DNA from: JAQBGV01 sp032128395
GTDB taxonomy: Bacteria; Planctomycetota; UBA8108; UBA1146
DNA: 32,527 nucleotides
NCBI GenBank assembly: GCA_032128395.1
Contig: JAQBGV010000004.1
Span: 1 to 32,527, forward strand
Reading direction: 5' to 3'
This document shows, one piece after another, positions 32,447 through 32,527 of the stretch; position 1 is the first letter of the stretch; every line of letters begins with the position of its first letter. The notes below the pieces were generated by a model. That model was not told the DNA's origin. It saw only the letters and a program-made list of their open reading frames with translations, and searched no databases. The position numbers and the translations under genes were made by a program.

Positions 32447-32501
32447 CCGTCTCCCGCTCTATCAAGCCCCCGCCGGCGCGTCGGGAGCCCGTACTGTCAA
32501 A

Positions 32502-32527
32502 TGGCAGGCCAGGAGGGATTCGAACCC
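32502..32527 (-). tRNA. tRNA-Trp, 3' part only (runs off the right edge)
   Basis: The last 26 nt of a tRNA are seen on the minus strand: the T-loop TTCGAAT with its 3' stem CCCTC, acceptor strand CTGGCCT, discriminator G and encoded CCA (32504-32502). Trp is inferred from the discriminator G, this acceptor sequence and the position before secE, where tRNA-Trp usually lies. The anticodon is outside the window. Confidence 0.8.

Noticed and set aside
32447..32501. TTGACA just downstream of tRNA-Trp as a promoter for secE
   Set aside because: The nearest -10-like TTGATA is 29 nt away instead of about 17; no usable pair is seen.

Overview
The window is one continuous ribosomal / RNA polymerase / Sec gene block. 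Forty complete protein genes, all on the minus strand, run from a tRNA-Trp and secE at the right edge to rplQ near the left edge. A partial secreted-protein gene sits beyond rplQ at the left edge. The DNA is GC-rich with GC-rich third codon positions. The gene content is bacterial: bL12, bL17, the RpoA/RpoB/RpoC core, Cys-rich zinc forms of S4, S14 and L36, a zinc-lid adenylate kinase and a three-helix SecE. Several usual locus members are absent: infA, rpmD (uL30), tuf and rpmG. Together with the SecE type and the secreted protein at the left edge, this fits best with a Planctomycetota or other PVC-type bacterium. That assignment is an inference at about 50%; a deltaproteobacterial-type or Gemmatimonadota-type lineage is not excluded.

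Reading in the direction of transcription (right to left): tRNA-Trp - secE - nusG - rplK - rplA - rplJ - rplL (secretion, elongation factor, L11/L1/stalk proteins); rpoB - rpoC (polymerase); rpsL - rpsG - fusA (str block without tuf); rpsJ - rplC - rplD - rplW - rplB - rpsS - rplV - rpsC - rplP - rpmC - rpsQ (S10 block); rplN - rplX - rplE - rpsN - rpsH - rplF - rplR - rpsE - rplO - secY (spc block without rpmD); adk - map; rpmJ - rpsM - rpsK - rpsD - rpoA - rplQ (alpha block without infA). Many junctions are ATGA or GTGA overlaps, implying translational coupling. The clearest promoter is a TTGACT-N16-TATAAT ahead of rpsJ.

The unusual content lies in the spacers. (1) Three palindromic elements are bracketed by CTAG/CTAA: 165 bp between rplX and rplE, 54 bp after fusA, and 33 bp after rpoB. 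In each, the outer end coincides with the stop codon of the preceding gene. The first two share a 25-nt terminus (21/25 identical). (2) A different hairpin motif occurs in both the rpoB-rpoC and the rplV-rpsS spacers. (3) A 4 x 50-bp tandem array of hairpin units abuts the end of rpsG, with a degenerate inverted copy nearby. (4) A twice-frameshifted histidine-kinase ATPase-domain remnant lies on the opposite strand between rpsG and fusA. Together these suggest that REP- or MITE-like elements have colonised a core operon.

Protein-level oddities are a ~110-residue RGG/glycine-rich N-terminal extension on S5, a ~100-residue charged extension on NusG, an acidic tail with 15-bp repeats on RpoC, a Met-rich hinge in bL12, and Arg at the S12 position where K88R gives streptomycin resistance in other bacteria.
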